A stretch of 64,000 nt of DNA from Bordetella parapertussis (GTDB lineage Bacteria > Pseudomonadota > Gammaproteobacteria > Burkholderiales > SG8-39): the NCBI GenBank assembly GCA_945862265.1, contig CAMAXP010000006.1, positions 1-64,000 on the forward strand, given 5' to 3'. Shown in pieces: positions 53,685-63,484 of the stretch; position 1 is the first letter of the stretch; the number at the start of each line of letters is the position of its first letter. The notes under the pieces were generated by a model. It did no database searches and was not told where the DNA came from. It was given only the letters and a program-made list of their open reading frames with translations. Both the position numbers and the translations under genes were made by a program.

Positions 53685-54038
53685 TCCCTGCTTACGGCCG
53701 GCGGCGGCAGTCACTGGGGGCGATCCGTACAAGACGACGCTGAAATTCCTGCGGCGCAGGACCGCGTCCGCGGCGCCCATCTGAGGATCGCCCGGGCACG
53801 CGTGAATGCTCTACCGACAGCGTCCAATTTAGCGAGGTAGCTAACCTCACGCAGGGCGCTTGGCTCGCGAAGAAACGCCGGTTACCAGCGGCTGGATCGT
53901 TTCCTCCCGCAAAATCCGCACGTAAAGCCTGTCGCCGCGGGCTGTCCGTAGCGGATCTCCAAGTATGGCCTGCAGCAGGAGGTCCACGTGACCGGCTTCC
54001 TTGCGGAACCGAATTACGTCTCTAACTCGCGCGCCGAA
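53685..54038 (-). other. intergenic stretch with an open frame after the Bug stop
   Basis: No gene is assigned in these 354 bases. On the minus strand, after the Bug stop TAG (54039-54041), the same frame remains open until TGA at 53847-53849 and reads plausibly (RDVIRFRKEAGHVDLLLQ, then LYVRILREETIQPL), with no convincing start except GTG 53987. It could be the remnant of a gene. A short palindrome GAGGT-AGCTA-ACCTC lies at 53834-53848. The rest, 53685-53830, is GC-rich without a recognisable feature. Confidence 0.4.
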
Positions 54039-55058
54039 CTATTGCTGGATCTGAATCCCAGCACGACGAATGACGTCTCCCCATCGCTGCCGTTCCGCTT
54101 GCAAGTAGGCAGCGAAGTCCGCCTGAGGCAGGCTAAACGCTTCCATTCCCACGGCCTCCAGCGCGGATTGCACTTTCGGTTGCTTTAGTACTTGGTGAAT
54201 TTCTGTCTGCCATCTTTGAATCAGGGCCACTGGAGTTTTTGACGGTGCGTAGAAGCCAAGCGTGTTTGAGAACGCCACGTCATAACCTTGCTCTTTCATG
54301 GTCGGAATATCACTCATCGCCGAGAATCTGCTCTGCTCAAATATCCCCAGTATCTTTGCCAGCCCGCCTTTTCGAAGGGGGATGGCATTGACGAGCGGAA
54401 TGACCATCAATTCGTGCTGGTTGGCCGCAATCGCACTGAATGCTGGTGGACCGCCGTTGTACGGAACATGGAGCATCTTAAGATCGGCTTGCTGAGCAAA
54501 CATTTCGAATCCCACGTGTGCGGTGCTTCCGATCCCCCAAGAACTGTAGGAGAACTTGTTGGGCTGCGATTGGATGAGTTGTAGGGCAGACTTAGTTGAT
54601 TCCCCCGGTAATGTAGGCCGGCTGGCAAGAACAAAAAGCATTCTGGCAATTGGTGTAATGGGTACCAAGTCACTCGTTGGGTTGTAAGGTAGTCTTTGAT
54701 AGACATGTGGATTTAGAACGAGGGTTTCCAAGCTGGTGGCCAAAAGGGTGTATCCATCCGGCAAGGCCTTGGCTACTGCTTCGGCGCCCATAATGGTGTT
54801 AGCCCCCGGCCTGTTCTCTACAATCACCGGTTGCGAAAATTGGCCCGCGAGATTCTGGAATACCAATCGAAATGCTATATTGGCCGATCCCCCAGCAGGC
54901 CATGGTACGACTACCTTGATGAAGCGCTCAGGGTATCCTTGAGCTAGCGCCGAGCCCGCGCCTAGTAAAAGAGTCAGGAGCCCAAGCCCGATGGATGCCG
55001 ATATTCGGGAAAGCGACGTTCGAATGATCAGGCTCAAACAAATCTGGTGATTCTTCAT
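54039..55058 (-). CDS. Bug family (TTT) solute-binding protein
   Basis: A 339-residue receptor with a long signal peptide (residues 1-40, hydrophobic core at 22-38, ending SALAQ) then GYPERFIKVVVPWPAGGSANIAFRLV. It carries MLHVPYNGGPPAFSAIAANQ in place of VPYKG. GGGAGG precedes ATG 55058, which overlaps the stop of the hydrolase upstream. Codon use is clearly less GC-rich than in neighbouring Bug genes, suggesting recent acquisition. Confidence 0.92.
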   Translation of the reverse strand: MKNHQICLSLIIRTSLSRISASIGLGLLTLLLGAGSALAQGYPERFIKVVVPWPAGGSANIAFRLVFQNLAGQFSQPVIVENRPGANTIMGAEAVAKALPDGYTLLATSLETLVLNPHVYQRLPYNPTSDLVPITPIARMLFVLASRPTLPGESTKSALQLIQSQPNKFSYSSWGIGSTAHVGFEMFAQQADLKMLHVPYNGGPPAFSAIAANQHELMVIPLVNAIPLRKGGLAKILGIFEQSRFSAMSDIPTMKEQGYDVAFSNTLGFYAPSKTPVALIQRWQTEIHQVLKQPKVQSALEAVGMEAFSLPQADFAAYLQAERQRWGDVIRRAGIQIQQ

Positions 55059-56020
55059 CGTGCCTCCCTGGGCTCGGTTGGTTGATGTGGACTTTGGGGT
55101 TTGTTAAATGCATTCACTCCCCAATCGCCCCTCGGTTTCCCCGGACGAGTTGGTAGACCCAACTCGCGGGATCTATCAAAGAGCTTTAGGCCAGACGACA
55201 GGATCGAATTGAAGAAACACATCATTGCCAACGTCAGCTCTGTGGGACGCTCCCTGGGAAGAAAGTGGCCGGAGTCCAATACGAGAATCCCTTCCAGCCC
55301 CGGCACGTGCTCCTCCATCCCGTAGGCATACTCGATTGGTTGCCTCGGATCGTGCTCCGAATGTACATAGACAACAGGCATCGTTAGCTTGGAGTAGTCG
55401 ACGGGCTTACTACGACGAATATCACGAAAATACCTAGGGACGGCTTCCGCAATGCCCGGGTAGGAAAACTCGGCGATGATTGTGCGGAGCTCATCTTCAT
55501 CTGGAATGAGTTCTGGTTTGCAGCCACTCTCGAACCAAGTCCGAATAAATGCCTCGGGCTTTTTAATCAGGCGGGTGAGTGCCTCAGGGTTCTCCGCGTA
55601 GTACTGGTGCTGCAGGGTATTGCGAGGATCGTATCTGTGCAGCGAGATGCAGCAACGCATATACCGTTCCACTCGGCTCGGCGCTTGATCGCAGATATGG
55701 TCCCCGATAATCGAGCCCCAATCGTGACCTGCAAGCCGAAACGTTGTCACTCCTATTTCATCCAGAAGCCGCAGCGTCTCCGTGGCAACGTTATGCGCTG
55801 TATAGTCACCGTCCCTTTTTTCAGATTGCCCGAATCCCTTCAGATCCGGGACTACAACGCGAAACTGGGAAGCGAGAGTTGGAATCTGATGAATCCAGCA
55901 CTGCCAACTCTCTGGAACCCCATGTAGCAGTACTACTGCGTCTCCATCCCCAGCTTCAACCCAGTGGCACTCGGTTCCTGAAACTGACTTCCTATGATGT
56001 GTGATGGGTTGAATGCTCAC
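55055..56020 (-). CDS. alpha/beta hydrolase, epoxide hydrolase-like
   Basis: A 321-residue alpha/beta hydrolase: oxyanion HGVPESWQCW (33-42), nucleophile D100 in LAGHDWGS, acid in SEHDPRQP and base His in DSGHFLPRERP. An Asp nucleophile and HGVP loop are typical of epoxide hydrolases and related dehalogenases. The gene overlaps the Bug gene (ATGA), so a substrate receptor and a hydrolase are co-translated. Its codon use is moderately AT-rich. It is divergent from the GntR gene across a 371-base gap. Confidence 0.87.
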   Translation of the reverse strand: MSIQPITHHRKSVSGTECHWVEAGDGDAVVLLHGVPESWQCWIHQIPTLASQFRVVVPDLKGFGQSEKRDGDYTAHNVATETLRLLDEIGVTTFRLAGHDWGSIIGDHICDQAPSRVERYMRCCISLHRYDPRNTLQHQYYAENPEALTRLIKKPEAFIRTWFESGCKPELIPDEDELRTIIAEFSYPGIAEAVPRYFRDIRRSKPVDYSKLTMPVVYVHSEHDPRQPIEYAYGMEEHVPGLEGILVLDSGHFLPRERPTELTLAMMCFFNSILSSGLKLFDRSRELGLPTRPGKPRGDWGVNAFNKPQSPHQPTEPREAR

Positions 56021-56391
56021 GGAACCCTCCCCAAGTAAGTAATGTTATTTGCACACTCGCCGCTCAACAAAACCCAAAAACAGCACCTCAGAGCATCGCT
56101 GAAAGGGTCTATTCCGCTGTCCGAGCCAAAAGTACACGTCAGCCTTGCGTAGATAGATAGAAGGATAGGATATTATAATCTTTACGGCAAGCGGCTGAAA
56201 GTCGCCTTGTGGACGCGGCTCCAGAAAAGCGTGGGTAAAGATCGGGAACTACACTACAGCGCAAAACACGACTTGTCGTGAGTGGTCGATCGCTCGCGAC
56301 TTTGAAGAATGGTTCAACATTTCCACAATTTTGTTGGAACAGCAAATATTATATTGTTATACTTCACTTATGCACATACATTCAAACCAAC
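56021..56391. other. AT-rich divergent control region
   Basis: These 371 bases separate the divergent hydrolase and GntR genes and are notably AT-rich, for example around GATATTATAATC at 56168-56180 and TATTATATTG near 56347-56356. No coding gene is supported; a 68-residue minus-strand frame at 56139-56345 has no start signal or family. The region probably holds promoters and operators for both directions. Confidence 0.6.
56334..56363 (+). promoter_or_regulatory. candidate promoter of the GntR gene
   Basis: TTGGAA (56334-56339), an 18-base spacer and TATACT (56358-56363, five of six to consensus) lie 28 bases before ATG 56392. Transcription would start near 56370, giving a short leader. Confidence 0.45.
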
Positions 56392-57213
56392 ATGAAATCG
56401 CCTAAGGATCGACAAGCGGGCGCAGCGCTCGTTAGGTCTCCCGTTCCCCTCTATTTCCAGGTGGCGAACCAGCTGGAAGCCCGTATTTCGACCGGCGAGT
56501 GGGCGTCTGGCGCACTACTCCCAAGCGAGAAGGTCCTGGCGTCCCTATATGGCGTGAGCTTGATCACGATCCGTGGGGCCATGCGGATGCTCGCAGATCA
56601 GGGCTTGATAAGCCGCCTTCCCGGCAAGGGGACCGTAGTTCGGGACCCACACTCGGGCGTCGTCTGGGAGTTGGGCTGGCTCAGCGAGCTCATCAGTACG
56701 GTCATGCCGTCCAGACTCGAATTGCGCGCCATGGGGTCGGTCAATGCATCTGAATGGGTCGCTCAGCGTCTCGGTCTCGCTCGCGGTGAGCCTGTTCACT
56801 TCATGCGCACCGTGCGGTTCGCGGTGCAACGTGACGACGAACCATTCATGACGACCGATATCTATCACCCGATTACGATTGGGTCGCTTCTGCGGAAGAG
56901 CGACTTCGCGACTCGCACAGCCCAGTCGAAGCTGGTGATACAGACCGTCGAAGACAGATGCGGCGTCAAGGTGTCCGGAGTACGTCAGACGATGACGGCC
57001 GAGCTAGCGAATCGTGAGGATGCACGTCTGCTCGGAATCCCTTACAAACACCCGCTCCTGGTCGTGACTCGCGACTACTTTGACGCCAACGGTCGCTTGC
57101 TGCAGACGGGCAGATCGAGGTATCGCACGGATCACTATGAGTATGTGCTGAACGTAGCGCGCTCCCAAGGGCGTGTTCGTTCGGAAGAGCGTCAGACTCG
57201 GGCCAGCCCTTGA
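56392..57213 (+). CDS. GntR family regulator with UTRA domain
   Basis: A 273-residue HutC-type regulator: a winged helix-turn-helix at about 18-85 (PLYFQVANQLEARISTGEW, LPSEKVLASLYGVSLITIRGAMRML, GKGTVVRD) and a UTRA ligand-binding domain from about 105 (PVHFMRTVRFAVQRDDEPF, LLQTGRSRYRTDHYEYVL). ATG 56392 opens directly at the HTH. It precedes the ABC/Xsc-like/GMC operon on the same strand, 58 bases from the binding-protein gene, and probably controls it. Confidence 0.9.
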   Translation: MKSPKDRQAGAALVRSPVPLYFQVANQLEARISTGEWASGALLPSEKVLASLYGVSLITIRGAMRMLADQGLISRLPGKGTVVRDPHSGVVWELGWLSELISTVMPSRLELRAMGSVNASEWVAQRLGLARGEPVHFMRTVRFAVQRDDEPFMTTDIYHPITIGSLLRKSDFATRTAQSKLVIQTVEDRCGVKVSGVRQTMTAELANREDARLLGIPYKHPLLVVTRDYFDANGRLLQTGRSRYRTDHYEYVLNVARSQGRVRSEERQTRASP

Positions 57214-57271
57214 ATCGGGAATGAGCGTTTCGTAGGGGCTTTTCGTTTTCATCATCCAGGAGGAAGTTGGA

Positions 57272-58333
57272 ATGGGAGCCAGCAAAAGCGTTTCCGCCCG
57301 TCGGAATTTTCTCGGTGGCGCGAGCATGACAGCGGCATTAGCGGCGGTCGGGTTGTCTCCGGAGCGTGCGCAAGCTCAGGCGAAACAGCCGCTGCGCCTT
57401 CGGATCGGCTACCAGTTTGGTCTCGTCTATGCGCCTCTGCTCGTGTTGAAGGAATTCGGCCTAATCAAGCGATACGCTCCGGATGCGGTTGTGGAGTACA
57501 CAAGGGTAGGTTCGGGTAGCGTCGTCCGGGACCAGATGATCGCCAAGCAATTGGACATCGGCATACTTGGTCCGCCCCCATTCCAGATCGGATGGCAGCA
57601 CTTGAACTGGAAGTATCTCTGCGGAACAGGGATCTTCCCGTACAAGCTTGTCACCTGGAAGGAGAATATTCGATCGCTCAAGGATTTCAAACCCGACGAC
57701 AAGATCGCTATTCCGGGTCCGGGAAGCCTCCAGCATATTCTCCTCGCAATGGCGGCAAAGAAAGAGTTGGGCGATGCGCGAGCCCTCGACAAGAATCTTG
57801 TCAGTCTTCCGCATCCGGATGCCACAGCATCCATGCTTGCCAAGAATCCGAGTGTGGCAGCTCACTTTGCGAATGTGCCGTTCCTCTTCACGGAGCTGGA
57901 TGCCCCCCACATTCATGCGGTGCTCGATGGGTTTGACGCTTTCGGCGGTCCCTTTATGTCCCCGTTGGCGTTCGCCGCACCGGACTTTCTCGATACCAAT
58001 CCGCTGGGCGTAGCGGTCTTCCTGGCGGCCTATAACGAAGCGATGGCGATGCTTAGCCTCGACCCTGCCAAGGCGGCAAATGCGCTCGCGAAGGAGTTCA
58101 AGCAGACCCCCGAAGTGATGTTGCGCTGGCTCACATGGCCGGGCATCTCGTACACATCCCTGCCCTACGGGATCATGGGTTGGCATGAGTTCATGGCGGA
58201 ATCCGGATATGTAAAGAAGGTGCAGAAGACGCTGCCCGAAATATGCTCACCTCAAGCGCTGGCCTGGATCGGGATAGAACACGGCAAGGGCAAGAACCCC
58301 GCACAGAGGCTTCAGGATCGGCGCGCGACCTAG
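57272..58333 (+). CDS. ABC sulfonate/nitrate-type binding protein, Tat-exported
   Basis: A 353-residue NMT1/SsuA-like receptor. The twin-arginine signal SARRNFLGG lies at about residues 8-16, with cleavage after AQAQA, so it is exported folded. GYQFGLVYAPLLVLKEFGL and the DIGILGPPPFQIGW segment are typical of the sulfonate/nitrate/taurine group. AGGAGG precedes ATG 57272. The matching ATPase and permease lie at 61789-63484, separated by two enzyme genes in one operon. Confidence 0.9.
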   Translation: MGASKSVSARRNFLGGASMTAALAAVGLSPERAQAQAKQPLRLRIGYQFGLVYAPLLVLKEFGLIKRYAPDAVVEYTRVGSGSVVRDQMIAKQLDIGILGPPPFQIGWQHLNWKYLCGTGIFPYKLVTWKENIRSLKDFKPDDKIAIPGPGSLQHILLAMAAKKELGDARALDKNLVSLPHPDATASMLAKNPSVAAHFANVPFLFTELDAPHIHAVLDGFDAFGGPFMSPLAFAAPDFLDTNPLGVAVFLAAYNEAMAMLSLDPAKAANALAKEFKQTPEVMLRWLTWPGISYTSLPYGIMGWHEFMAESGYVKKVQKTLPEICSPQALAWIGIEHGKGKNPAQRLQDRRAT

Positions 58334-58415
58334 TTGTACGAGAAGTTCAAGCACCTTGCGACAGGCCGCGGCGATTTCGTTCGTCCGGAATCAAACCTGG
58401 AGAGATGGAGAGTAA

Positions 58416-60116
58416 ATGGCAAAAATGAATGCAGGCGCGGCGATCGTCGAGTGCTTACGCGCTGAGCGCGTGGGCCATGCCTTCGGGATCATCGGCTCAT
58501 CGTATCTCGAGGTCTTGGATGCGTTTTACGAGCGTCCGGACATCCAGTTCGTCAGTGTTCGTCACGAGCTCGCTGCAGCGCATATTGCCGACGCCTACGC
58601 AAGAGTGACGGGCGGTCTGGGCGTTTGCTTAGCGCAAGGGGGGCCGGGCGTGACGAATCTCGTGACAGGGCTTGCGCTGGCGCGCCACGCTTTTTCTCCA
58701 GTTTTGGCAATCGGCGGTGCGACGATGACGAGTCAGGATCAGCGCGACGCTTTCCAGGAGATCGATCAGCAAAGCCTTTTGCGCCCGGTTTCAAAGGCTG
58801 TCATGCGCGTTGCCCGGGCGGACAGGGCCGTGGAACTAACGCGGCACGCGGCGCGAACGGCACTATCGGGGCGCCGAGGTCCGGTATTTCTGGAGGTACC
58901 GCGCGACATATTGAGCCACCCGTGCGAGTACCAGGACATTCCCCCGAGCCAGTATCGGCCGGAGTACACGCCCGGTGCCGACCCTCAGGGCGTGGCACGT
59001 GCGGTAGCGATGATGCGTGAAGCGAAGCGGCCATTGATCCTCGCAGGCAGCGGCATCAAATGGAGCCGCGGGTCGAAGGAGCTCATGGACTTCGCGGAGA
59101 CGTTGGGCGTCCCGGTGATCACCTCAAACGCGAACAAGGACCTCGTTCCGAACGATCATCCGTTGTTCTTTGGTCAGCTTGGTCCGCGAGGCTCGGCGTT
59201 GGCCAAGGAGCTTGCTCAGGAGGCGGATACGATCTTTGCGCTCGGAACGCGATTGGGCTTCACAACAGGTTTCTTCAACAACGCATATGTGAACGCGGAC
59301 GCCCGCTTGATCCACTGCGACATCGATGCCCAGGAAATCGGTCGAATCTACCCGGTGGCGCTCGGCATAGTCGGTGATGCTCGTCACGTGGCAAACGCAT
59401 GTGCGCAGGAGGCGAGGAAACAGCAGGCCCTCCATGATCTTGCGGAATGGAGCACATGGGCGAAAGAGCGCCGTGCCATCTGGATCGCGCAGCGACTGGC
59501 CGGCCTGGAGGAAAGCCCGACTCCGGTCCGGACTCCCCGATTCTTCGCCGAGTTGCGCAAGGTGGTTCCAAAGAACATCCATGTGACGACGGATGCCGGG
59601 TACTGGGGCAACATGGCTACTGACGCTTTCGACCATTACGGCTGTCCCAGCCTGTTCACGCCGCAGGAGTTCGGCTGTCTGGGCTTCAGCTTTCCGGCCG
59701 CACTGGGCGTGCAGTTCGCAAAACCAGGCGCTCCGGTCATCAGTGTCAATGGCGACGGCGGATTTGCCATGAACATGCAGGAACTGGAAACCGCGGTGCG
59801 ATGCAAGCTCAATCCTGTCGTTCTGGTGCTCAACAACTTTTCCTGGGGAGTCGAGAAGTCGTACCAGAAGGATTTCTTCGACAAGCGGTATGTTGGCGCC
59901 AACATCGGCAATCCAAGATTCGACAAGCTGGCCGAATCGTTCGGTGCGCGGGGCGTCCGAATCGAGCGTGCAGATGAGATCGGGGATGCGGTGTCCGAGG
60001 CGCTCCGCAGCAGCCTGCCGACAGTGATTGAAGTTCTCGTCGACGACACGGAAATTTCAGGATTGCGCCGGGATGCCGTTGTGCCGAGGAGCGTGTCCAG
60101 TGCCAAGGCGGGTTAA
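58416..60116 (+). CDS. ThDP-dependent enzyme, sulfoacetaldehyde acetyltransferase (Xsc)-like
   Basis: A 566-residue ThDP enzyme. Catalytic Glu E51 is in VRHELAAAH; the Mg/ThDP motif begins NGDGGFA at 445-451 with Asn at 473-474. The following [18 protein letters not shown] resembles Xsc, which cleaves sulfoacetaldehyde with phosphate to acetyl phosphate and sulfite, as do [10 protein letters not shown] and the [10 protein letters not shown] region. An acetolactate-synthase-like or oxalyl-CoA-type function is the alternative. The neighbours, a sulfonate-type ABC importer and GMC oxidoreductase, favour Xsc. No pta gene is seen nearby. Confidence 0.8.
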   Translation: MAKMNAGAAIVECLRAERVGHAFGIIGSSYLEVLDAFYERPDIQFVSVRHELAAAHIADAYARVTGGLGVCLAQGGPGVTNLVTGLALARHAFSPVLAIGGATMTSQDQRDAFQEIDQQSLLRPVSKAVMRVARADRAVELTRHAARTALSGRRGPVFLEVPRDILSHPCEYQDIPPSQYRPEYTPGADPQGVARAVAMMREAKRPLILAGSGIKWSRGSKELMDFAETLGVPVITSNANKDLVPNDHPLFFGQLGPRGSALAKELAQEADTIFALGTRLGFTTGFFNNAYVNADARLIHCDIDAQEIGRIYPVALGIVGDARHVANACAQEARKQQALHDLAEWSTWAKERRAIWIAQRLAGLEESPTPVRTPRFFAELRKVVPKNIHVTTDAGYWGNMATDAFDHYGCPSLFTPQEFGCLGFSFPAALGVQFAKPGAPVISVNGDGGFAMNMQELETAVRCKLNPVVLVLNNFSWGVEKSYQKDFFDKRYVGANIGNPRFDKLAESFGARGVRIERADEIGDAVSEALRSSLPTVIEVLVDDTEISGLRRDAVVPRSVSSAKAG

Positions 60117-60151
60117 GCGATGGCTTTCGATTTCAGGATGTTAGACGCGTC

Positions 60152-61789
60152 ATGAGCTCTTCGCCGGAGGTGGACTACATCGTGATTGGGGCGGGTTCAG
60201 CCGGCTGCGTTATCGCAAGCAGGCTGTCGGAGAACAGCAGAAACCGCGTGCTTCTGCTGGAAGCCGGTGGAGAGGACAAGCACTTCTGGATCAAGGTCCC
60301 GCTCGGCATCGGGAAGATCCGCGGCGACGCGCGGTACCATTGGAAATTTTTCACCGAACCCGAAGCGCGCATGTCGGGTCAGCGTATCTACTGGCCGCGG
60401 GGAAAGCTGCTTGGCGGCTCCGGTTCGGTAAACGGGATGATCTTCAATCGTGGCCAGCCTGCGGACTACGATCTCTGGAGCGAGGCGGGAAACCCCGGTT
60501 GGGCGTTTGAAGATGTCCTGCCGTACTTTCGCAGGCTCGAGAGTGTCGCCGGTGGAGACCCCCGTTGGCGTGGCCTGGATGGCCCCATACACATCACCGA
60601 TCTTGGGACTGACCCCGATCCTCTTTCCGATGCATTTGTCGAGGCGAGCGTGCAAGCGGGGTACCCCCGCCTCGGCGACTACAACGCCGGTCAGAATGGA
60701 GTGGGGACTGGATACCTGCAGCTCAGTATTCGTCGTGGTATTCGATGCAGCTCCTCGGCGGCCTATCTTCGACCTGCGATGCGCCGCGGAAATCTGCGCG
60801 TGATCACGAATGCGATGGTACAGAAGGTGAATTTTTCCGGTACTCGTGCGACTGGCGTGTCATACCGATTGGACGGCAGATTGCTGGAGGCACGGGCCAC
60901 ACGAGAGGTCATTCTGTGCGCCGGCACGGTCCAGTCCCCCCAGTTGCTGGAGCTGTCGGGTATCGGCGATGCCGAGCGCCTCCGGGATCTGGGTATTCCG
61001 CTGGTTCATCATCTGCCGGGAGTCGGCGAGAATCTGCAGGATCATCTTCAGGTCCGCATTGTCTACGAATGCAATCAGCCACTCACACTGAACGCCATTC
61101 TAGAGAGCCCGATTCGTCAGGCCATGATGGGGATGAAGTATGTTTTCCTGCGAAAGGGCTGGATGACGACCCCTTCAGCGAAGACGTTTACAAACGTATG
61201 CGTGCTGCCTGAGTCGACGCGCGCGGATGTGAAGATTCAGCAGTACATGATCAGTGGGGATAGCAGGCACAAGGGCGGTTCCGACCTGGTGCTGGACGAC
61301 TTCTGGGGATTCTCCATTGGCTACAACCAGATGCGACCGGAATCGCGTGGCTCGGTGCATATTCGTTCGCGCGAGGTGGCGGAGGCGCCAGCGATACGTG
61401 CCAATTACCTGGCTCACGAGACAGACCGCCGAGCGAATGCCGGTGCACTGAGGGCAATCCGTCGAATTGCGGCGCAGCCAGCGCTATCGCGCTACATCGT
61501 GTCCGAGCGCAGGCCCGGGCCGGCACTGCAGTCGGAGGAGGACTTGGTCGCATACTGTGGCGAGTCCGGGCACACGTCTTACCACCCCGTTGGGACCTGC
61601 AGGCTCGGTTCCGATCTCGGTGCGGTGGTCGACTCCCGGCTTCGCGTGCATGGGGTCACCGGCCTTCGAGTAGCGGATGCGTCGATCATGCCTACGCTTA
61701 CTTCGTGCAACACCAATGCGCCGGCAATGATGATCGGCGAGCGCCTAGCGGAGTTCGTCACCCGCGATTCGGCGACAGACCCTTCCTGA
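60152..61789 (+). CDS. GMC family FAD oxidoreductase
   Basis: A 545-residue choline-dehydrogenase-like flavoprotein: FAD motif GAGSAG (13-18), [21 protein letters not shown], and active-site His478 in [11 protein letters not shown] with Asn520/522 in SCNTNAP. It oxidises an alcohol to an aldehyde. GMC enzymes such as IseJ oxidise isethionate to sulfoacetaldehyde, the Xsc substrate, which fits the preceding gene. There is no signal peptide. It starts 35 bases after the ThDP gene, and its TGA overlaps the ATPase start. Confidence 0.9.
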   Translation: MSSSPEVDYIVIGAGSAGCVIASRLSENSRNRVLLLEAGGEDKHFWIKVPLGIGKIRGDARYHWKFFTEPEARMSGQRIYWPRGKLLGGSGSVNGMIFNRGQPADYDLWSEAGNPGWAFEDVLPYFRRLESVAGGDPRWRGLDGPIHITDLGTDPDPLSDAFVEASVQAGYPRLGDYNAGQNGVGTGYLQLSIRRGIRCSSSAAYLRPAMRRGNLRVITNAMVQKVNFSGTRATGVSYRLDGRLLEARATREVILCAGTVQSPQLLELSGIGDAERLRDLGIPLVHHLPGVGENLQDHLQVRIVYECNQPLTLNAILESPIRQAMMGMKYVFLRKGWMTTPSAKTFTNVCVLPESTRADVKIQQYMISGDSRHKGGSDLVLDDFWGFSIGYNQMRPESRGSVHIRSREVAEAPAIRANYLAHETDRRANAGALRAIRRIAAQPALSRYIVSERRPGPALQSEEDLVAYCGESGHTSYHPVGTCRLGSDLGAVVDSRLRVHGVTGLRVADASIMPTLTSCNTNAPAMMIGERLAEFVTRDSATDPS

Positions 61790-62622
61790 TGCTTGGAGAT
61801 GCGCAGGGCAAGCAGGCCCATGAATCGCCTGTCGCGAGCAGCGACGCGCGTTCTCTGCTTCACGTCGACGGGGTCACGCTCCAGTACAAGACGAAGGACC
61901 ATCTGGTCACGGCTACCTATCGTGTCAGCTTCTCGGTACTGAAAGGCGACCGATATATCATCCTGGGTCCGTCAGGGTGCGGGAAATCCACGCTGCTGAA
62001 GGCGATCGGGGGTTACCACCTGCCGGTAGAGGGGAGCATTTCGCTGAACGACAAGGTGATTTCGGCTCCGGGTCCGGATCGCGTCATGGTGTTCCAGGAG
62101 TTCGACCAACTCCTTCCCTGGAAGACCGTGAAGCAAAACGTGATGTTCGCGTTGATTGCAAGCCGGAAATTCGGGCGGGCCGAAGCGATGGACCGGGCAA
62201 TGCATTACATAGAGAAGGTGAAGCTGACTAAGTTTGCGGGCAGCTATCCGCATACCCTTTCCGGAGGCATGAAGCAGCGTGTCGCCATCGCACGCGCAAT
62301 GGCCATGGAGCCCCAGATCCTCCTGATGGATGAGCCCTTCGCCGCGCTTGACGCGCTCACCAGGCAGAAGATGCAGGAAGAGCTGCTCCAATTGTGGGAG
62401 GACACCCGTTTCACGGTGCTCTTCGTAACGCATTCGATCCCCGAGGCGGTGCTCGTCGGTAATCGGATTCTTCTTCTCAGTCCGCATCCTGGGCGCGTGA
62501 AAGCGGAGCTGAACAGCAACGGCAAGGACCATGTCGGCGTCGACGGCCGCAGGCCGTCTGAGCGCATACATGACCTTCTATTCGTCGACGCGATCGAGGA
62601 ACACGATGCCAACGTTGATTGA
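61789..62622 (+). CDS. ABC ATPase, SsuB/TauB-like
   Basis: A 277-residue ATPase: Walker A GPSGCGKST (60-68), signature LSGGMKQRVAIARAMAM and Walker B ILLMDEPFAALDALTRQ. The arrangement fits sulfonate/taurine/nitrate ABC importers. ATG 61789 overlaps the GMC stop by one base; the open frame to 61705 is a shadow. It overlaps the permease gene by 17 bases. Confidence 0.92.
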   Translation: MLGDAQGKQAHESPVASSDARSLLHVDGVTLQYKTKDHLVTATYRVSFSVLKGDRYIILGPSGCGKSTLLKAIGGYHLPVEGSISLNDKVISAPGPDRVMVFQEFDQLLPWKTVKQNVMFALIASRKFGRAEAMDRAMHYIEKVKLTKFAGSYPHTLSGGMKQRVAIARAMAMEPQILLMDEPFAALDALTRQKMQEELLQLWEDTRFTVLFVTHSIPEAVLVGNRILLLSPHPGRVKAELNSNGKDHVGVDGRRPSERIHDLLFVDAIEEHDANVD

Positions 62623-63484
62623 TGGCCAGGAGGCTTCGAGGCCAGAGGTCGTCCACGAACTCGAAGCAACGAGCTACGGAGTTGTCGAGCAACCGCTTGG
62701 ATGGTGGGAGCGACTTTACGGTAGCGGGATGCTGCGCAAGACGACAGTCCTGCTGCTGCTGGCGTTGGCCTGGGAGATCTATGCGACCGTCCTCGCGAAT
62801 CCGCTCCTGTTTCCCAAGTTCAGCGCGACAATGAGTGCCTTTACGGATGGCATCGCAAGTGGTGTCCTGTTGGACAGGACATGGGTTTCCATCAAGGTGC
62901 TCTTGCAGGGATACCTTATCGGACTGGTGCTTGCCGGCGTTCTCACCGCATTCGCGATTTCGACACGCTTCGGGAATGACCTGCTGGAAACGCTGACTGC
63001 AATGTTCAACCCCCTTCCTGCGATTGCGCTCCTGCCGCTTGCGCTGATCTGGTTCGGTCTGGGCAATGCCAGTCTGGTGTTCGTTCTTGTCCATTCCGTG
63101 CTCTGGGCGGTGGCGCTCAATACGCACTCGGGATTTCTCAGCGTATCCCAGACGCTGCGCATGGTCGGCCGGAACTACGGCCTGACGGGGCCACGCTATG
63201 TCATTGGAATCCTCATGCCGGCGGCATTTCCGTCGATTCTGACTGGAATGAAGATTGGCTGGGCATTCGCGTGGCGAACCTTGATCGCGGCGGAACTTGT
63301 ATTCGGCGTCTCTTCCGGAGCGGGCGGACTCGGCTGGTTCATCTATGAGAACAAGAATCTGCTGGAGATATCGAGTGTATTCGCGGGGCTTTTTGCGGTG
63401 ATCATTATTGGATTGGTTGTTGAGAATCTGCTGTTCCGCTTTGCGGAAAGTAAGACTGTGCGGCGATGGGGAATGCAATCCTGA
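62606..63484 (+). CDS. ABC permease, SsuC/TauC-like
   Basis: A 292-residue permease with six membrane segments after a hydrophilic N-terminal tail of about 40 residues. LLPLALIWFGLGNASLVFVLVHSVLW and the TGMKIGWAFAWRTLIAAELVFG loop are typical of sulfonate/taurine importers. GAGGA lies before ATG 62606, inside the ATPase end. It is the last gene of the GntR-led operon. Confidence 0.92.
   Translation: MPTLIDGQEASRPEVVHELEATSYGVVEQPLGWWERLYGSGMLRKTTVLLLLALAWEIYATVLANPLLFPKFSATMSAFTDGIASGVLLDRTWVSIKVLLQGYLIGLVLAGVLTAFAISTRFGNDLLETLTAMFNPLPAIALLPLALIWFGLGNASLVFVLVHSVLWAVALNTHSGFLSVSQTLRMVGRNYGLTGPRYVIGILMPAAFPSILTGMKIGWAFAWRTLIAAELVFGVSSGAGGLGWFIYENKNLLEISSVFAGLFAVIIIGLVVENLLFRFAESKTVRRWGMQS

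Noticed and set aside
56139..56345. 68-residue minus-strand open frame in the divergent control region
   Set aside because: No ribosome binding site, atypical composition, and it would occupy the promoter region of both flanking genes.
58334..58415. In-frame continuation after the receptor stop TAG at 58331, reading YEKFKHLATGRGDF
   Set aside because: Considered as a premature stop, but only about 27 codons precede the next gene's start and the protein is already full length.
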